Assembly (NCBI RefSeq): GCF_000720485.1
Contig: NZ_JOAX01000035.1
Location: 10,071 to 74,070, forward strand
Direction of reading: 5' to 3'
Length of the DNA stretch: 64,000 nt
DNA from: Streptomyces ochraceiscleroticus
GTDB taxonomy: Bacteria; Actinomycetota; Actinomycetes; Streptomycetales; Streptomycetaceae
Both the position numbers and the translations under genes were made by a program. The notes under the pieces are model-generated. The model did no database searches, was not told the DNA's origin, and saw only the letters and a list, made by a program, of their open reading frames with translations. Of this stretch, positions 45,290 to 54,614 are shown one piece after another (position 1 is the stretch's first letter; the number at the start of each line of letters is the position of its first letter).

Positions 45290-46105
45290 ATGCGTCTCGA
45301 CGTCGTCACGATCTTCCCCGAGTACCTCGAACCGCTGAACGTCTCGCTGGTAGGCAAGGCACGTGCCCGGGGGCAGCTGGATGTCCGCATTCACGACCTG
45401 CGTGAGTTCACCCACGACAAGCACAACACCGTGGACGACACCCCGTACGGCGGCGGCCCCGGCATGGTCATGAAGCCCGAGCCGTGGGGCGAGGCGCTGG
45501 ACTCGGTCATCGCGTCGGGCGAGGGGGAGGAGCGGCCGGTGATCGTCGTCCCGACGCCCAGCGGCCGGCCCTTCACCCAGCAGCTCGCCGTCGAGCTCTC
45601 CGAGAAGCCGTGGCTGGTCTTCACCCCGGCCCGCTACGAAGGCATCGACCGCCGCGTCATCGAGGAGTACGGCGACCGGCTGGACGTCCGCGAGGTCTCC
45701 ATCGGCGACTACGTGCTGGCCGGAGGCGAGGCGCCCGTCCTGGTCATGGTCGAGGCCATCGCCCGCCTCCTCCCCGGAGTGCTCGGCAACGCCGCGTCCC
45801 ATCAGGACGACTCCTTCGCACCCGGGGCGATGGCCGACCTCCTGGAGGGGCCGGTCTACACCAAGCCCCCGGAGTGGCGCGGCCGCGGCATCCCCGAGGT
45901 GCTGCTCAGCGGCCACCACGGCAAGATCGCCCGCTGGCGCCGCGACGAGGCGTTCCGCCGTACGGACCGGAACCGCCCGGACCTGATCGAACGCGCCGAC
46001 CCCGCCGTCTTCGACAAGAAGGACCGCGAAACCCTCTCCATTCTGGGGTGGGCCCCGGGACCGGACGGGCGATTTGGGCGTACGACCGAGGCCATGGAAG
46101 AATGA
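45290..46105 (+). CDS. trmD: tRNA (guanine37-N1)-methyltransferase TrmD
   Basis: TrmD methylates G37 of tRNAs with G36, preventing +1 frameshifts. The 271-aa product has MRLDVVTIFPEYLEPL at the start, VDDTPYGGGPGMVMKPEP, and the trefoil-knot SAM site ARYEGIDRRVIEEYGD / REVSIGDYVLAGGEAPVLVM. The length is slightly above the E. coli enzyme (255 aa). Co-transcribed with rimM; rplS follows after 149 bp. Confidence 0.95.
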   Translation: MRLDVVTIFPEYLEPLNVSLVGKARARGQLDVRIHDLREFTHDKHNTVDDTPYGGGPGMVMKPEPWGEALDSVIASGEGEERPVIVVPTPSGRPFTQQLAVELSEKPWLVFTPARYEGIDRRVIEEYGDRLDVREVSIGDYVLAGGEAPVLVMVEAIARLLPGVLGNAASHQDDSFAPGAMADLLEGPVYTKPPEWRGRGIPEVLLSGHHGKIARWRRDEAFRRTDRNRPDLIERADPAVFDKKDRETLSILGWAPGPDGRFGRTTEAMEE

Positions 46106-46254
46106 GCCGCTGCTGTGCGTCCGGCGCGCGCCCCTGCCACAGGGGGAACGACGCCCGCCCGACGGACCGGCACCCGGACTCCTCGTCCGGCTTCCGAACC
46201 ATCATCACGAATTCCGCTGATGACCTGTGGCATCAGCGAAGAAAGCAGTAGGTC

Positions 46255-46602
46255 ATGCACCTTCTCGACTCCGTCGACGCCGGGTCGCTGCGCAGCGACG
46301 TCCCCGCCTTCCGCCCGGGTGACACCGTCAACGTCCACGTCCGCGTCATCGAGGGCAACCGCTCCCGTGTGCAGCAGTTCAAGGGCGTCGTCATCCGCCG
46401 TCAGGGCGCCGGCGTGCGCGAGACCTTCACGGTCCGCAAGGTCAGCTTCTCCGTCGGCGTCGAGCGCACCTTCCCGGTGCACACCCCGATCGTTGAGAAG
46501 ATCGAGGTCGTGACCCGCGGTGACGTCCGTCGCGCCAAGCTGTACTACCTCCGTGAGCTGCGCGGCAAGGCCGCCAAGATCAAGGAGAAGCGCGAGAGCT
46601 GA
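46255..46602 (+). CDS. rplS: 50S ribosomal protein L19
   Basis: L19 lies at the 30S-50S interface. The 115-aa product has [40 protein letters not shown] and [20 protein letters not shown], all typical. It starts at ATG 46255. Signal peptidase genes follow on the same strand 48 bp later. Confidence 0.96.
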   Translation: MHLLDSVDAGSLRSDVPAFRPGDTVNVHVRVIEGNRSRVQQFKGVVIRRQGAGVRETFTVRKVSFSVGVERTFPVHTPIVEKIEVVTRGDVRRAKLYYLRELRGKAAKIKEKRES

Positions 46603-46650
46603 GCAGCCGTACGGTGTCCTTAACCCCGGGCCGGATAGGCTCTGGGCTCG

Positions 46651-47511
46651 ATGGACACCGACGCACAGCCTTCAACGCTCCCGGAGCGCGACTCCTCTCC
46701 AGCCCCTGACCAAGGGGCGGAGCAGGGGTCGCGCTTCGGGTGTTTTTCTTGGCGGCGGAAGCGGCCCGCGAGCGTGTCCGGCGAGGGGCCGGCGGCGGAG
46801 TCCGGCGAGAGCCGCGAGGAAAGCCGCGAAGAGGCCGCTGCGCGCCCGCTGCTGCGGCGGGGCCCGGTTCTGCTGATGCTGGCCTGTCTGGCCTTCGTGG
46901 GGCTCCTCAGCGCCTTCGTCGTCCAGCCGTTCCTGATCCCCAGCTCGTCGATGGAGAACACGCTCCAGGTCGGCGACCGGGTACTGGTGAACAAGCTGGC
47001 GTACCGATTCGGCGGCGAACCGCGCCGGGGGGACGCCGTGGTGTTCGACGGCACCGGATCGTTCGTACAGGAGGAGCCGGCCGGCAACCCGGTGACGGAG
47101 CTGCTGCGCGGGGCCGGAGCCGCGGTGGGCCTGGTGCCGCCCGCGGAGACGGACTACATCAAGCGTGTGATCGGCGTCGGCGGGGACCGGGTGACCTGCT
47201 GCGACAAACGGGGACGGATCAAGGTGAACGGCGAACCGGTGGACGAGCTCTATCTCCACCCCGGAGACAGCCCGTCGGACGTGCCTTTCGACGTGGTCGT
47301 GCCCAAAGGGAAGCTGTGGGTCATGGGAGACCACCGTGCCAGGTCGAGTGACTCCCGCGACCACCTGGGCGACCCCGGTGGCGGCACCGTTCCGCTGGAC
47401 AAGGTGATCGGCCGCGCCGACTGGATCGGCTGGCCGGTCGGCCGCTGGACCTCTCTGGAGCGGCCCCGCGCGTTCGACGGCATACCGGCTCCGGCAGGGC
47501 CCCATGGGTAA
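46651..47511 (+). CDS. sipW: type I signal peptidase (first of four)
   Basis: Type I signal peptidases cut signal peptides from exported proteins on the outer face of the membrane, using a Ser-Lys dyad. This 286-aa member has an acidic, Ser-rich cytosolic N-terminus of about 70 residues and one membrane segment (GPVLLMLACLAFVGLLSAFV). Box B carries the catalytic Ser100 (IPSSSMENTLQVGDRV), box D the Lys (DYIKRVIGVGGDRVTC), and box E is MGDHRARSSDSRDH. No C-terminal membrane segment is visible. The four-gene cluster corresponds to sipW-sipX-sipY-sipZ of Streptomyces lividans; the letter assigned here follows order only. Confidence 0.85.
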   Translation: MDTDAQPSTLPERDSSPAPDQGAEQGSRFGCFSWRRKRPASVSGEGPAAESGESREESREEAAARPLLRRGPVLLMLACLAFVGLLSAFVVQPFLIPSSSMENTLQVGDRVLVNKLAYRFGGEPRRGDAVVFDGTGSFVQEEPAGNPVTELLRGAGAAVGLVPPAETDYIKRVIGVGGDRVTCCDKRGRIKVNGEPVDELYLHPGDSPSDVPFDVVVPKGKLWVMGDHRARSSDSRDHLGDPGGGTVPLDKVIGRADWIGWPVGRWTSLERPRAFDGIPAPAGPHG

Positions 47512-48628
47512 CAGGGGGCGCCCGCGTCACGGGCACCACCGCACAGGCGCACCATCGGAGGGCCCCGCTACGGAGGTGCGCGGCTCCGTACCGGACGGCG
47601 CGCACGGCTCCGGTATGCGCGGCGCCGACTCCTATGGCGCGGACCTCGGCGGGGGCGGCACCGCGACCCGTACGACCGTGCCGGCGACCGGTGGGCGGGC
47701 CGACAGGCGACGCCAGGCCAAGCGCATCAAGAGGCGCAGGCAGCGTTCGTACCTGAAGGAGATACCGATCCTGATCGGGGTGGCGCTGGCGATCGCCCTG
47801 GTCCTGAAGACGTTCCTCGTACAGGCATTCGTGATCCCGTCGGGCTCCATGGAGCAGACCATCCAGATCGGTGACCGGGTGCTCGTCGACAAGCTGACCC
47901 CGTGGTTCGGCGCCGAGCCGCACCGGGGGGACGTGGTCGTCTTCAAGGATCCGAACCACTGGCTCGCGGGCGAGCGCACCACCGTGGCCGACGACGCGGT
48001 GGGCGTCAAGCAGGTCAAGGAAGCGCTCACCTTCATCGGGCTGCTGCCGTCGGCGGACGAGCAGGACCTGATCAAGCGGGTCGTCGCGGTGGGCGGCGAC
48101 ACCGTCAAGTGCTGTGACAAGAGCGGCAGGGTCACCGTCAACGGGACGCCGTTGAGCGAGCCGTACGTCCACCCGGGCAATCCGCCCTCGCAGTTGAAGT
48201 TCGAGGTCAACGTGCCGACCGGGCGGCTCTTCGTCATGGGGGACCACCGGTCCAACTCCGCCGACTCCCGGTACCACCTGGACGAGCCGTACCGGGGGAC
48301 GGTCGCGGAGAGCAGTGTCGTGGGCCGCGCCGTGGTGATCGCCTGGCCGTTCGACCATTGGAAGCGCCTGGAAGAGCCCGATACGTACGCTTCTGTACGC
48401 GACGCGCCGGGCGCACCGGCGACGGCGGCTGTGGCGCCGCATAGTGTGTCACCCGAAGGTTTGACCGTCCTCCCGACCCCTGCGGAACTCCCGCTCGTTA
48501 TGGGAGTGGTGGGCCTGCACCGTTTGACGAGCAGGCGGCGGCTTGGAGTAAGGAGTGAATGTGGGGGACGTGGCGGTCGGCGCGCGGTCCGGAACCGAAG
48601 AGCCCGAAGAACCAGAGGGGCGCGATAG
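47504..48628 (+). CDS. sipX: type I signal peptidase (second of four)
   Basis: A 374-aa signal peptidase, the longest of the four. A basic N-terminal stretch (RADRRRQAKRIKRRRQRSYL) precedes the membrane anchor (IPILIGVALAIALVLKTFLV). Box B with the catalytic Ser is VIPSGSMEQTIQIGDRVLVD, box D with the Lys is QDLIKRVVAVGGDTVKCC, and box E is MGDHRSNSADSRYH. The C-terminal tail after about residue 310 is Pro/Val-rich, then Arg-rich, and overlaps the next gene by 68 nt in another frame. It overlaps the end of the first sip gene by 8 nt, so the genes are coupled. Confidence 0.87.
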   Translation: MGNRGRPRHGHHRTGAPSEGPATEVRGSVPDGAHGSGMRGADSYGADLGGGGTATRTTVPATGGRADRRRQAKRIKRRRQRSYLKEIPILIGVALAIALVLKTFLVQAFVIPSGSMEQTIQIGDRVLVDKLTPWFGAEPHRGDVVVFKDPNHWLAGERTTVADDAVGVKQVKEALTFIGLLPSADEQDLIKRVVAVGGDTVKCCDKSGRVTVNGTPLSEPYVHPGNPPSQLKFEVNVPTGRLFVMGDHRSNSADSRYHLDEPYRGTVAESSVVGRAVVIAWPFDHWKRLEEPDTYASVRDAPGAPATAAVAPHSVSPEGLTVLPTPAELPLVMGVVGLHRLTSRRRLGVRSECGGRGGRRAVRNRRARRTRGAR

Positions 48629-49523
48629 GTCCCCCGTAGCGGACGTGGCCCATCAGGAGCAGCAGCCGCAGGACGCTGGACAGGAGAGGGAAGAGGAGAA
48701 CGGCGGCGTGACGAAGGACAAGAAGCCGCCGCGCTCCTTCTGGAAGGAGCTGCCGCTCCTGATCCTCATCGCCCTGGCGCTGGCCCTGGTCATCAAGACC
48801 TTCCTGGTGCAGGCGTTCTCGATCCCGTCCGACTCGATGCAGAACACGCTGCAGCGCGGCGACCGGGTGCTGGTGGACAAGCTGACCCCGTGGTTCGGCG
48901 GGAAGCCGGAGCGCGGCGAGGTCGTCGTGTTCCACGACCCGGGCGGCTGGCTCAATGAAGTGCCCACGCCGACGCCGAATCCGGTCCAGAAGGTCCTCAG
49001 CTGGATCGGCCTGATGCCGTCCGCGGAGGAGAAGGACCTGATCAAGCGGGTCATCGCGGTCGGTGGTGACACGGTCGAGTGCAAGGGCACCGGACCGGTG
49101 AAGGTCAACGGCAAGGCGCTCCAGGAGGATGCGTACCTCTTCGCCGGGAACACCCCGTGCGGTGACAAGCCCTTCGGCCCGATCAAGGTGCCCGAGGGCC
49201 GGATCTGGGTGATGGGCGACCACCGTCAGGACTCCCTGGACTCGCGCTACCACCAGGACCTGAAGGGCAATGGCACGGTGTCGGAGGACGAGGTCGTGGG
49301 CCGCGCGTTCACGATCGCCTGGCCGGTCAACCGGTGGTCGCTGCTTCCGGTGCCGGACACCTTCGACCAGCCGGGGCTGAGCCAGGCGATGGCCGCGGCG
49401 CCGGCGGCGCTGGGTGTGGCCAGCGCGGTGCCGATCGTGCTGTGGCGGCGCCGGCGGGTGCTCGCAAAGCTGCCCGCCAACGTGGCGGTGGGAGCGACCG
49501 GCAAGGAGCCCCGCGAGCGCTGA
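48561..49523 (+). CDS. sipY: type I signal peptidase (third of four)
   Basis: A 320-aa signal peptidase with a 60-residue Glu/Gln-rich cytosolic N-terminus and a membrane anchor at about residues 64-84 (LPLLILIALALALVIKTFLV). Box B is SIPSDSMQNTLQRGDRVLVD (catalytic Ser92), box D KDLIKRVIAVGGDTVEC, and box E MGDHRQDSLDSRYHQD. A second hydrophobic segment near the C-terminus (ALGVASAVPIVLW) is followed by a basic tail, giving both ends inside the cell. The start is GTG 48561, with AAGGAG 5 nt upstream. Confidence 0.87.
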   Translation: MGDVAVGARSGTEEPEEPEGRDRSPVADVAHQEQQPQDAGQEREEENGGVTKDKKPPRSFWKELPLLILIALALALVIKTFLVQAFSIPSDSMQNTLQRGDRVLVDKLTPWFGGKPERGEVVVFHDPGGWLNEVPTPTPNPVQKVLSWIGLMPSAEEKDLIKRVIAVGGDTVECKGTGPVKVNGKALQEDAYLFAGNTPCGDKPFGPIKVPEGRIWVMGDHRQDSLDSRYHQDLKGNGTVSEDEVVGRAFTIAWPVNRWSLLPVPDTFDQPGLSQAMAAAPAALGVASAVPIVLWRRRRVLAKLPANVAVGATGKEPRER

Positions 49524-49714
49524 CCGCACGGCCCGTAGGTGAGGGATCTGTGTGCGTCCGGCGGACGTGTCGTCGATGCGCCGCGTACGTCGGGAAACGG
49601 CGCCCGAAGGCTCTCATCGGACCGTCGGCCGAAGGCTGACTGGGGAATGTAACCCCAGGTAAGGTGCCGTCCCGGATCTTCGACGCGGGGCGGCCCGCGG
49701 GGTGGGAGCGCGGG

Positions 49715-50443
49715 ATGAGCGGGAGCAAGGGACGTACGAGCGGCGGCCACGGCCGGACCGCGGGCAGCGTGCTGTCCGGTCTGGCGGTGGCCGTCGGCTG
49801 TGTGCTGTTCCTGGGCGGATTCATTTGGGGCGCGGTGCTCTACCGGCCGTACACGGTCCCGACCGATTCGATGGCGCCCACCATCGCGGCCGGTGCCCGG
49901 GTCCTGGCACAGCACGTGGACGGCTCCGAGGTGCGCCGCGGCGACGTCGTGGTCTTCAGGGACTCCGTGTGGGGCGACATGCCCATGGTGAAGCGGGTCG
50001 TCGGGGTGGGCGGCGACAAGGTCGCCTGCTGCAATGCCGACGGCAGGCTCACCGTCAACGGCAAGCCCATCGAAGAACCGTATCTCCAGGGCAACGGCCC
50101 GGCGTCTCCCGTCGGCTTCAAGGCCGCGGTCCCCCAGGGCCAGCTCTTCCTGCTCGGTGATCACCGCAGTGACTCCATGGACTCGCGGGTGCACCTCACG
50201 GACGGCGATCACGGTGCCGTGCCGCGCGATGCGGTCGACGCCCGGGTGGACGCCAGGGCGTGGCCGATCGGGAGCTTCGGCATGCTGCAGCGGCCTACGG
50301 CCTTCGAGGCCCTGCCCGGCGGCACGTCTCAGCCCGGCCCGGTGCAGCCCCTCGTGGTGGCGATCGTGGCCGGCGCGGTGCTGATACTGGGGGGAGCGGC
50401 ATACGGGCCGATCGCGAACCGGAGGAGGCGTACGCGTGTCTGA
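49715..50443 (+). CDS. sipZ: type I signal peptidase (fourth of four)
   Basis: A 242-aa signal peptidase. The N-terminal anchor is LSGLAVAVGCVLFLGGFIWGA, box B VPTDSMAPTIAAGARVLAQH with the catalytic Ser, box D PMVKRVVGVGGDKVACC with the Lys, and box E LGDHRSDSMDSRVH. A C-terminal membrane segment (PLVVAIVAGAVLILGGAAYG) ends in a basic tail. It starts at ATG 49715, 191 bp after the previous sip, and overlaps the NUDIX gene start by 8 nt. The least conserved of the four, with only TM and box regions clearly shared. Confidence 0.86.
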   Translation: MSGSKGRTSGGHGRTAGSVLSGLAVAVGCVLFLGGFIWGAVLYRPYTVPTDSMAPTIAAGARVLAQHVDGSEVRRGDVVVFRDSVWGDMPMVKRVVGVGGDKVACCNADGRLTVNGKPIEEPYLQGNGPASPVGFKAAVPQGQLFLLGDHRSDSMDSRVHLTDGDHGAVPRDAVDARVDARAWPIGSFGMLQRPTAFEALPGGTSQPGPVQPLVVAIVAGAVLILGGAAYGPIANRRRRTRV

Positions 50444-50969
50444 AGCGGATACCGGTACACAGGAGAAGACCGGAATACCGGCGGGCACCGCGTTGCGGCG
50501 CGTCTCCCGGGTGATCCTGCTCGACCCCGAGGACCGGGTTCTGCTGATGCACGGCTTTGAACCGGACGAACCGTCGAGGACCTGGTGGTTCACGCCGGGC
50601 GGCGGTCTGGAGGGCACCGAGAGCCGCGAAGAGGCGGCCCTGCGGGAGCTCGCGGAGGAAACCGGGATCACGGACGCGGAGCTCGGCCCCGTACTGTGGC
50701 GGCGGCACTGCTCGTTCCCGTTCGACGGGCGGCGCTGGGACCAGGACGAGTGGTACTACCTGGCGCGTACACGCAACACCGCGACCCGCCTGAGCGGCCT
50801 GACGGAGCTGGAACGGCGCAGCGTGGCCGGGCTGAGGTGGTGGACGGTGACGGAACTCTCCGCATCGCATGAGACGGTGTATCCGACCAGACTTGCCGAG
50901 CTGTTGCGCACGCTGCTCGACGAAGGACCCCCTAGTGCGCCAGTGGTCCTGGAGACCGAGAGTGTCTGA
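50436..50969 (+). CDS. NUDIX hydrolase
   Basis: A 177-aa NUDIX protein. The box GGGLEGTESREEAALRELAE followed by ETGI matches GX5EX7REUXEEXGU. Upstream are VSRVILLDPEDRVLLMHGFE and RTWWFTPGG. NUDIX enzymes cleave nucleoside-diphosphate-linked substrates; which one cannot be told. The GTG start overlaps the last sip gene, so it is part of that transcript. Confidence 0.9.
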   Translation: MSEADTGTQEKTGIPAGTALRRVSRVILLDPEDRVLLMHGFEPDEPSRTWWFTPGGGLEGTESREEAALRELAEETGITDAELGPVLWRRHCSFPFDGRRWDQDEWYYLARTRNTATRLSGLTELERRSVAGLRWWTVTELSASHETVYPTRLAELLRTLLDEGPPSAPVVLETESV

Positions 50970-51007
50970 CGCACAATAGGGGGACGCACGGCTGAAGGGG
51001 ATCTGCC

Positions 51008-51316
51008 ATGAGCGCCGAGGACCTCGAGAAGTACGAGACCGAGATGGAGCTGAAGCTCTACCGGGAGTACCGCGATGTCGTCGGACTGTTCAAATACGTG
51101 ATCGAGACCGAGCGCCGGTTCTATCTCACCAACGACTACGAGATGCAGGTGCACTCCGTTCAGGGTGAGGTCTTTTTCGAAGTCTCCATGGCGGATGCCT
51201 GGGTGTGGGACATGTACCGCCCGGCCAGGTTCGTGAAGCAGGTCCGCGTGCTGACCTTCAAGGACGTGAACATCGAGGAGCTGAACAAGAGCGACCTCGA
51301 GCTGCCGAGCGGCTGA
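51008..51316 (+). CDS. DUF2469 family protein
   Basis: A 102-aa protein, MSAEDLEKYETEMELKLYRE at the start and VLTFKDVNIEELNKSDLELP at the end. It is one of the most conserved actinobacterial proteins of unknown function, usually found between signal peptidase or RNase HII genes and yraN, as here. Acidic, soluble, with no cysteines. A GGGG-type ribosome site stands just before the ATG. Confidence 0.88.
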   Translation: MSAEDLEKYETEMELKLYREYRDVVGLFKYVIETERRFYLTNDYEMQVHSVQGEVFFEVSMADAWVWDMYRPARFVKQVRVLTFKDVNIEELNKSDLELPSG

Positions 51317-51479
51317 GTGACCGTTTCCTCGTGACCGGCCGGCGAACGTTCCGCTGCCACGCGCGGCGCGGTCATTTCACCCCCACGGGTGACGGCTTTA
51401 TGCACAACCGCTGAGTTGTCCACCAAGATCCAATACTCGGCGGCAGAAGCGTCACAGTCGGTGCCGGAGGTGGTGCCGA

Positions 51480-51995
51480 ATGAACGCCACAGCAGAAAAC
51501 GCAGCGATCGGCAGCGGTACAGCAGAGCCCGTACGAGCCCGGTCGGGCCCCCGCCCGCCGCGAGCGGCCGACTCGGCAACGACACGACGCAAGCGCCCGC
51601 GAGGCCGGGGCAGCCCCGGCGGCTGCGCCCGTGGCGGCTGCCGCCGCTCCGGACTGGGGCGATACGGCGAAGACCTCGCCGCCCGATGGCTGACCGCTCA
51701 CGGCATGCGCATCCTCGACCGGAACTGGCGCTGCCGCTTCGGAGAGATCGACATCGTCGCCGCCGACGCCGACGCGTTCGTCGTCTGCGAGGTCAAGACC
51801 AGACGCGCAGGCCCGTACGAACACCCCATGGCGGCGATCACGCCCACGAAGGCGCGCCGTCTGGGACTCCTCGCCGAGCACTGGACCGCGGCGCACGGAG
51901 GCCCGCCCCCGGGCGGCGTCCGCATCGATGTGATCGGTGTCCAGCTCCCCGCCCGCGGCGCGCCCGTCGTGTCCCACGTGCGGGGGGTGACCTGA
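51480..51995 (+). CDS. YraN/UPF0102 endonuclease-like protein
   Basis: A 171-aa member of UPF0102, a restriction-endonuclease-fold family. After a basic 55-residue N-terminus comes [20 protein letters not shown], then the PD-(D/E)XK-like site [20 protein letters not shown] (Asp ... Glu-x-Lys), and [16 protein letters not shown]. The usual neighbour of comM and dprA; its stop overlaps the comM start (TGATG). The function is unproven; a role in DNA uptake or recombination is inferred from context. Confidence 0.88.
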   Translation: MNATAENAAIGSGTAEPVRARSGPRPPRAADSATTRRKRPRGRGSPGGCARGGCRRSGLGRYGEDLAARWLTAHGMRILDRNWRCRFGEIDIVAADADAFVVCEVKTRRAGPYEHPMAAITPTKARRLGLLAEHWTAAHGGPPPGGVRIDVIGVQLPARGAPVVSHVRGVT

Positions 51996-53094
51996 TGGGA
52001 TTCGCCCGTACGTGCTCGGTCGCGCTGGTCGGCGTCGAAGGCGTGGTCGTCGAGGTGCAGGCCGACCTCGAACCAGGCGTCGCGGCCTTCACCCTCGTCG
52101 GCCTGCCCGACAAGAGCCTCATCGAGTCACGCGACCGGGTGCGCGCCGCCGTGGTCAACTCCGGCTCCGAGTGGCCGCAGAAGAAACTGACCGTCGGCCT
52201 CAGCCCGGCCTCCGTCCCCAAGGGCGGCAGCGGCTTCGACCTGGCCGTCGCCTGCGCCGTCCTCGGCGCCGCCGAGCTCATCGACCCACGCGAGCTCACC
52301 GACCTCGTCATGATCGGCGAGCTGGGCCTGGACGGCCGGGTACGACCGGTGCGCGGCGTGCTGCCGGCGGTCCTGGCAGCCGCCGACGCGGGGTACCGCC
52401 AGGTGGTCGTCCCCGAGCGGACCGCTGCGGAGGCATCGCTCGTCCCGGGGATCTCCGTCCTGGGCGTCCGCAGCCTGCGCCAGCTCATCGCCGTGCTCAC
52501 CGACGGGCCGGTGCCCGAGGAGGAGGACGAGGGCGACGAGCCGGGCCGCCCGGACCCGCTGCTCGCCGGACTGGTCGTACCGGGCGCGGGGTCCTGCGCC
52601 GGGCTGCCTCCCGACGCCCGCCCGCCGGACATGGCCGAGGTCGCGGGCCAGCACGGCGCCCGCCGCGCCCTCGAGGTGGCTGCCGCCGGACGGCACCACA
52701 TCTTCCTCAAGGGGCCGCCGGGGGCAGGCAAGACCATGCTCGCCGAACGGCTTCCCGGCCTGCTGCCGCCCCTGTCGCCCAAGGAATCACTGGAGGTCAC
52801 CGCGGTGCACTCGGTGGCGGGCATGCTCCCGCCCGGTCAGCCCCTGGTGAGCCGCCCGCCGTACTGCGCACCGCACCACTCCGCCACGATGGCCTCGCTC
52901 GTCGGCGGCGGCAGCGGACTGCCCCGGCCCGGAGCGGTGTCCCTCGCCCATCGAGGTGTCCTGTTCATCGACGAAGCCGCTGAATGCAACGCCAAGGTGC
53001 TCGACGCCCTGCGCCAGCCCCTGGAGTCCGGGCACGTCGTGGTCGCCCGTGCCGCCGGAATGATGCGGCTCCCGGCCTCCTTCCTGCTGGTCCT
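51995..53094 (+). pseudogene. comM: comM, 5' part, interrupted by mobile element
   Basis: ComM is an AAA+ helicase of the Mg-chelatase family that aids branch migration during DNA integration in transformable bacteria. This part covers residues 1-366. It has the N-terminal Lon-like domain ([20 protein letters not shown] onward), Walker A KGPPGAGKTMLA (240-247) and Walker B GVLFIDEAAE. Normal sequence stops at LPASFLLVL, where the 7.3-kb element begins. Translation would run on into the element to a TGA at 53189-53191. The remaining 169 codons are at 60413-60922 in the matching phase. Confidence 0.93.
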
Positions 53095-53095
53095 C

Positions 53096-53128
53096 AGTTA
53101 TGCGGGTTCGGACATGTCCTTGTTAGCG
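53096..53128 (+). repeat. left terminal inverted repeat of the element
   Basis: The left end reads AGTTATGCGGG..., with TGTCCTTGTTAGCG at 53115-53128. The reverse complement of the right end reads AGTTTATGAGGG..., with TGTCCGTTGTCCGC. The ends therefore match imperfectly at the tip and again about 20 bp in, as expected for paired recombinase-binding sites. Confidence 0.6.
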
Positions 53129-53135
53129 TCCAGCG

Positions 53136-54614
53136 GTGCGAACGAGAGACACGGGCGTGCTGGGGTGGCGGGTGTTCTTCACGCGTCGTGAGCTGCCCCA
53201 GCCGCGAGCCGGCACGGACGTGCTGGCCGAAATGGATGACCTTGACGACTGGCTGGACGCGCGGGGGGTCGAGGACGGATCGCCGTACTTGATCGACCCG
53301 TTAGGGCGGTACGACGTCGACCTGAACGACTACTTCCTGACCGAGCTGGCGAACGAGCCGACGACAACGCAAGAGGCCGTCGCCTACGACCTGAAGCGGT
53401 TCCTGAAGTTCTTGTGGGAAAACCGCGGTGGTCGGAGTTGGAAGGTCGCCGCAGCGGAGGACCGGACGGCGTTCAAGCACTGGCGGATCAGTGACATCGC
53501 AGGTCCGCGGGTGGAGCTGACGACCTGGGACCGCGAGGTCGCTACGGTCCATCGGTTCTACGTCTGGGCGGTGCGTGAGGGGCACGCGGCCCGCAACCCG
53601 TTCCGGCAGCGGAGGTCTCGGAGCCGTGATCCGCGCAGGCGGGCCGATGAGGAGACCCCGGCTGAGGCTTCACATGAGGGTCCCCGCAACGACATCGAGT
53701 GGCTGCCGCCGATCCTCTACCGGCAGTGGCGTGATGCGGGACTGCGGGGGTTTACCCCGCAGGGGTTGCCGGACCGCTCGTTCCGGGGCCGGTTCGCCTC
53801 GCGGAACGCGGCCTACAGCGACTCGATGATCCGCACCGGACTGCGGCTGTCCGAGCAGACCAGTCTGAGCCTGTTCGAGCTGCCCGAGGTGGTGCCGGGC
53901 CTGCTGAACATGAGGTCGTGGCTGCCGAAGGCCATCGCCAAGGGCGGTTCGGCCCGCCGGATCTACTTCGCGGCGTCCCCGCTCAAGGACGTGTGGGACT
54001 ACGTCGAGACCGACCGGGCCGAGGCCGTCGAGGCTGCCCGGGACAGCGGCGCCTACGAGCGCATCCGCAATCCGCTGATCATCACCAACTCGCGCAAGCC
54101 AATCGTGATGCTCGACGGCGAGCGCGTGAACATCGCCAAGCTCAAGCACCACGAGCGCCGCCGGGTGCTGATCGACACTCCGCAGGGGCTGGAGCCGGCG
54201 GCCTTGTGGTTGAACCAGTACGGCATGCCGAGCAAGCCATCGGCCTGGCAGGAAGTCTTTAAGACCGCCAACCGCCGATGCGACCGGCTGGGGATGAGGG
54301 TCAGCTGTCATCCCCACGTCCTGCGGCACAGCTTCGCAGTGGTCACCCTCGAACAGCTCATGCGCGGGCACATCCAGGAGATGGCGGAGATGACGCCACG
54401 CCAGCGCTTCACCTTCCAACGGATCTTCGGTGACCCGTTGAACTGGGTCCGGATGCGACTGGGGCACTCGTCGATCGAGGTCACCCAGCTTTACCTGCAC
54501 ACCCTGGAAGAACTGGCGATGGAGACCCGAATGGCGCTGGTCCCCGACGGGTGGGAGCCGTCCGGGGTTCACCCGGAGGACCTGGACGAGAAGGCGGTGA
54601 ACGATGCTGCCTGA
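53136..54614 (+). CDS. tyrosine recombinase 1 (TnpA/RitA-like)
   Basis: A 492-aa tyrosine recombinase starting at GTG 53136, only 40 bp inside the left end. An N-terminal SAM-like core-binding domain (YDLKRFLKFLWENRGGRSW region) precedes the catalytic domain. All catalytic positions are readable: Arg237 in GLRLSEQTSL, His394-x-x-Arg397 in CHPHVLRHSFAVV, His444 in RLGHSSIEVTQLYLH, and the nucleophile Tyr453. The active site thus looks intact. Its stop overlaps the next recombinase gene by 11 nt. Confidence 0.9.
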   Translation: MRTRDTGVLGWRVFFTRRELPQPRAGTDVLAEMDDLDDWLDARGVEDGSPYLIDPLGRYDVDLNDYFLTELANEPTTTQEAVAYDLKRFLKFLWENRGGRSWKVAAAEDRTAFKHWRISDIAGPRVELTTWDREVATVHRFYVWAVREGHAARNPFRQRRSRSRDPRRRADEETPAEASHEGPRNDIEWLPPILYRQWRDAGLRGFTPQGLPDRSFRGRFASRNAAYSDSMIRTGLRLSEQTSLSLFELPEVVPGLLNMRSWLPKAIAKGGSARRIYFAASPLKDVWDYVETDRAEAVEAARDSGAYERIRNPLIITNSRKPIVMLDGERVNIAKLKHHERRRVLIDTPQGLEPAALWLNQYGMPSKPSAWQEVFKTANRRCDRLGMRVSCHPHVLRHSFAVVTLEQLMRGHIQEMAEMTPRQRFTFQRIFGDPLNWVRMRLGHSSIEVTQLYLHTLEELAMETRMALVPDGWEPSGVHPEDLDEKAVNDAA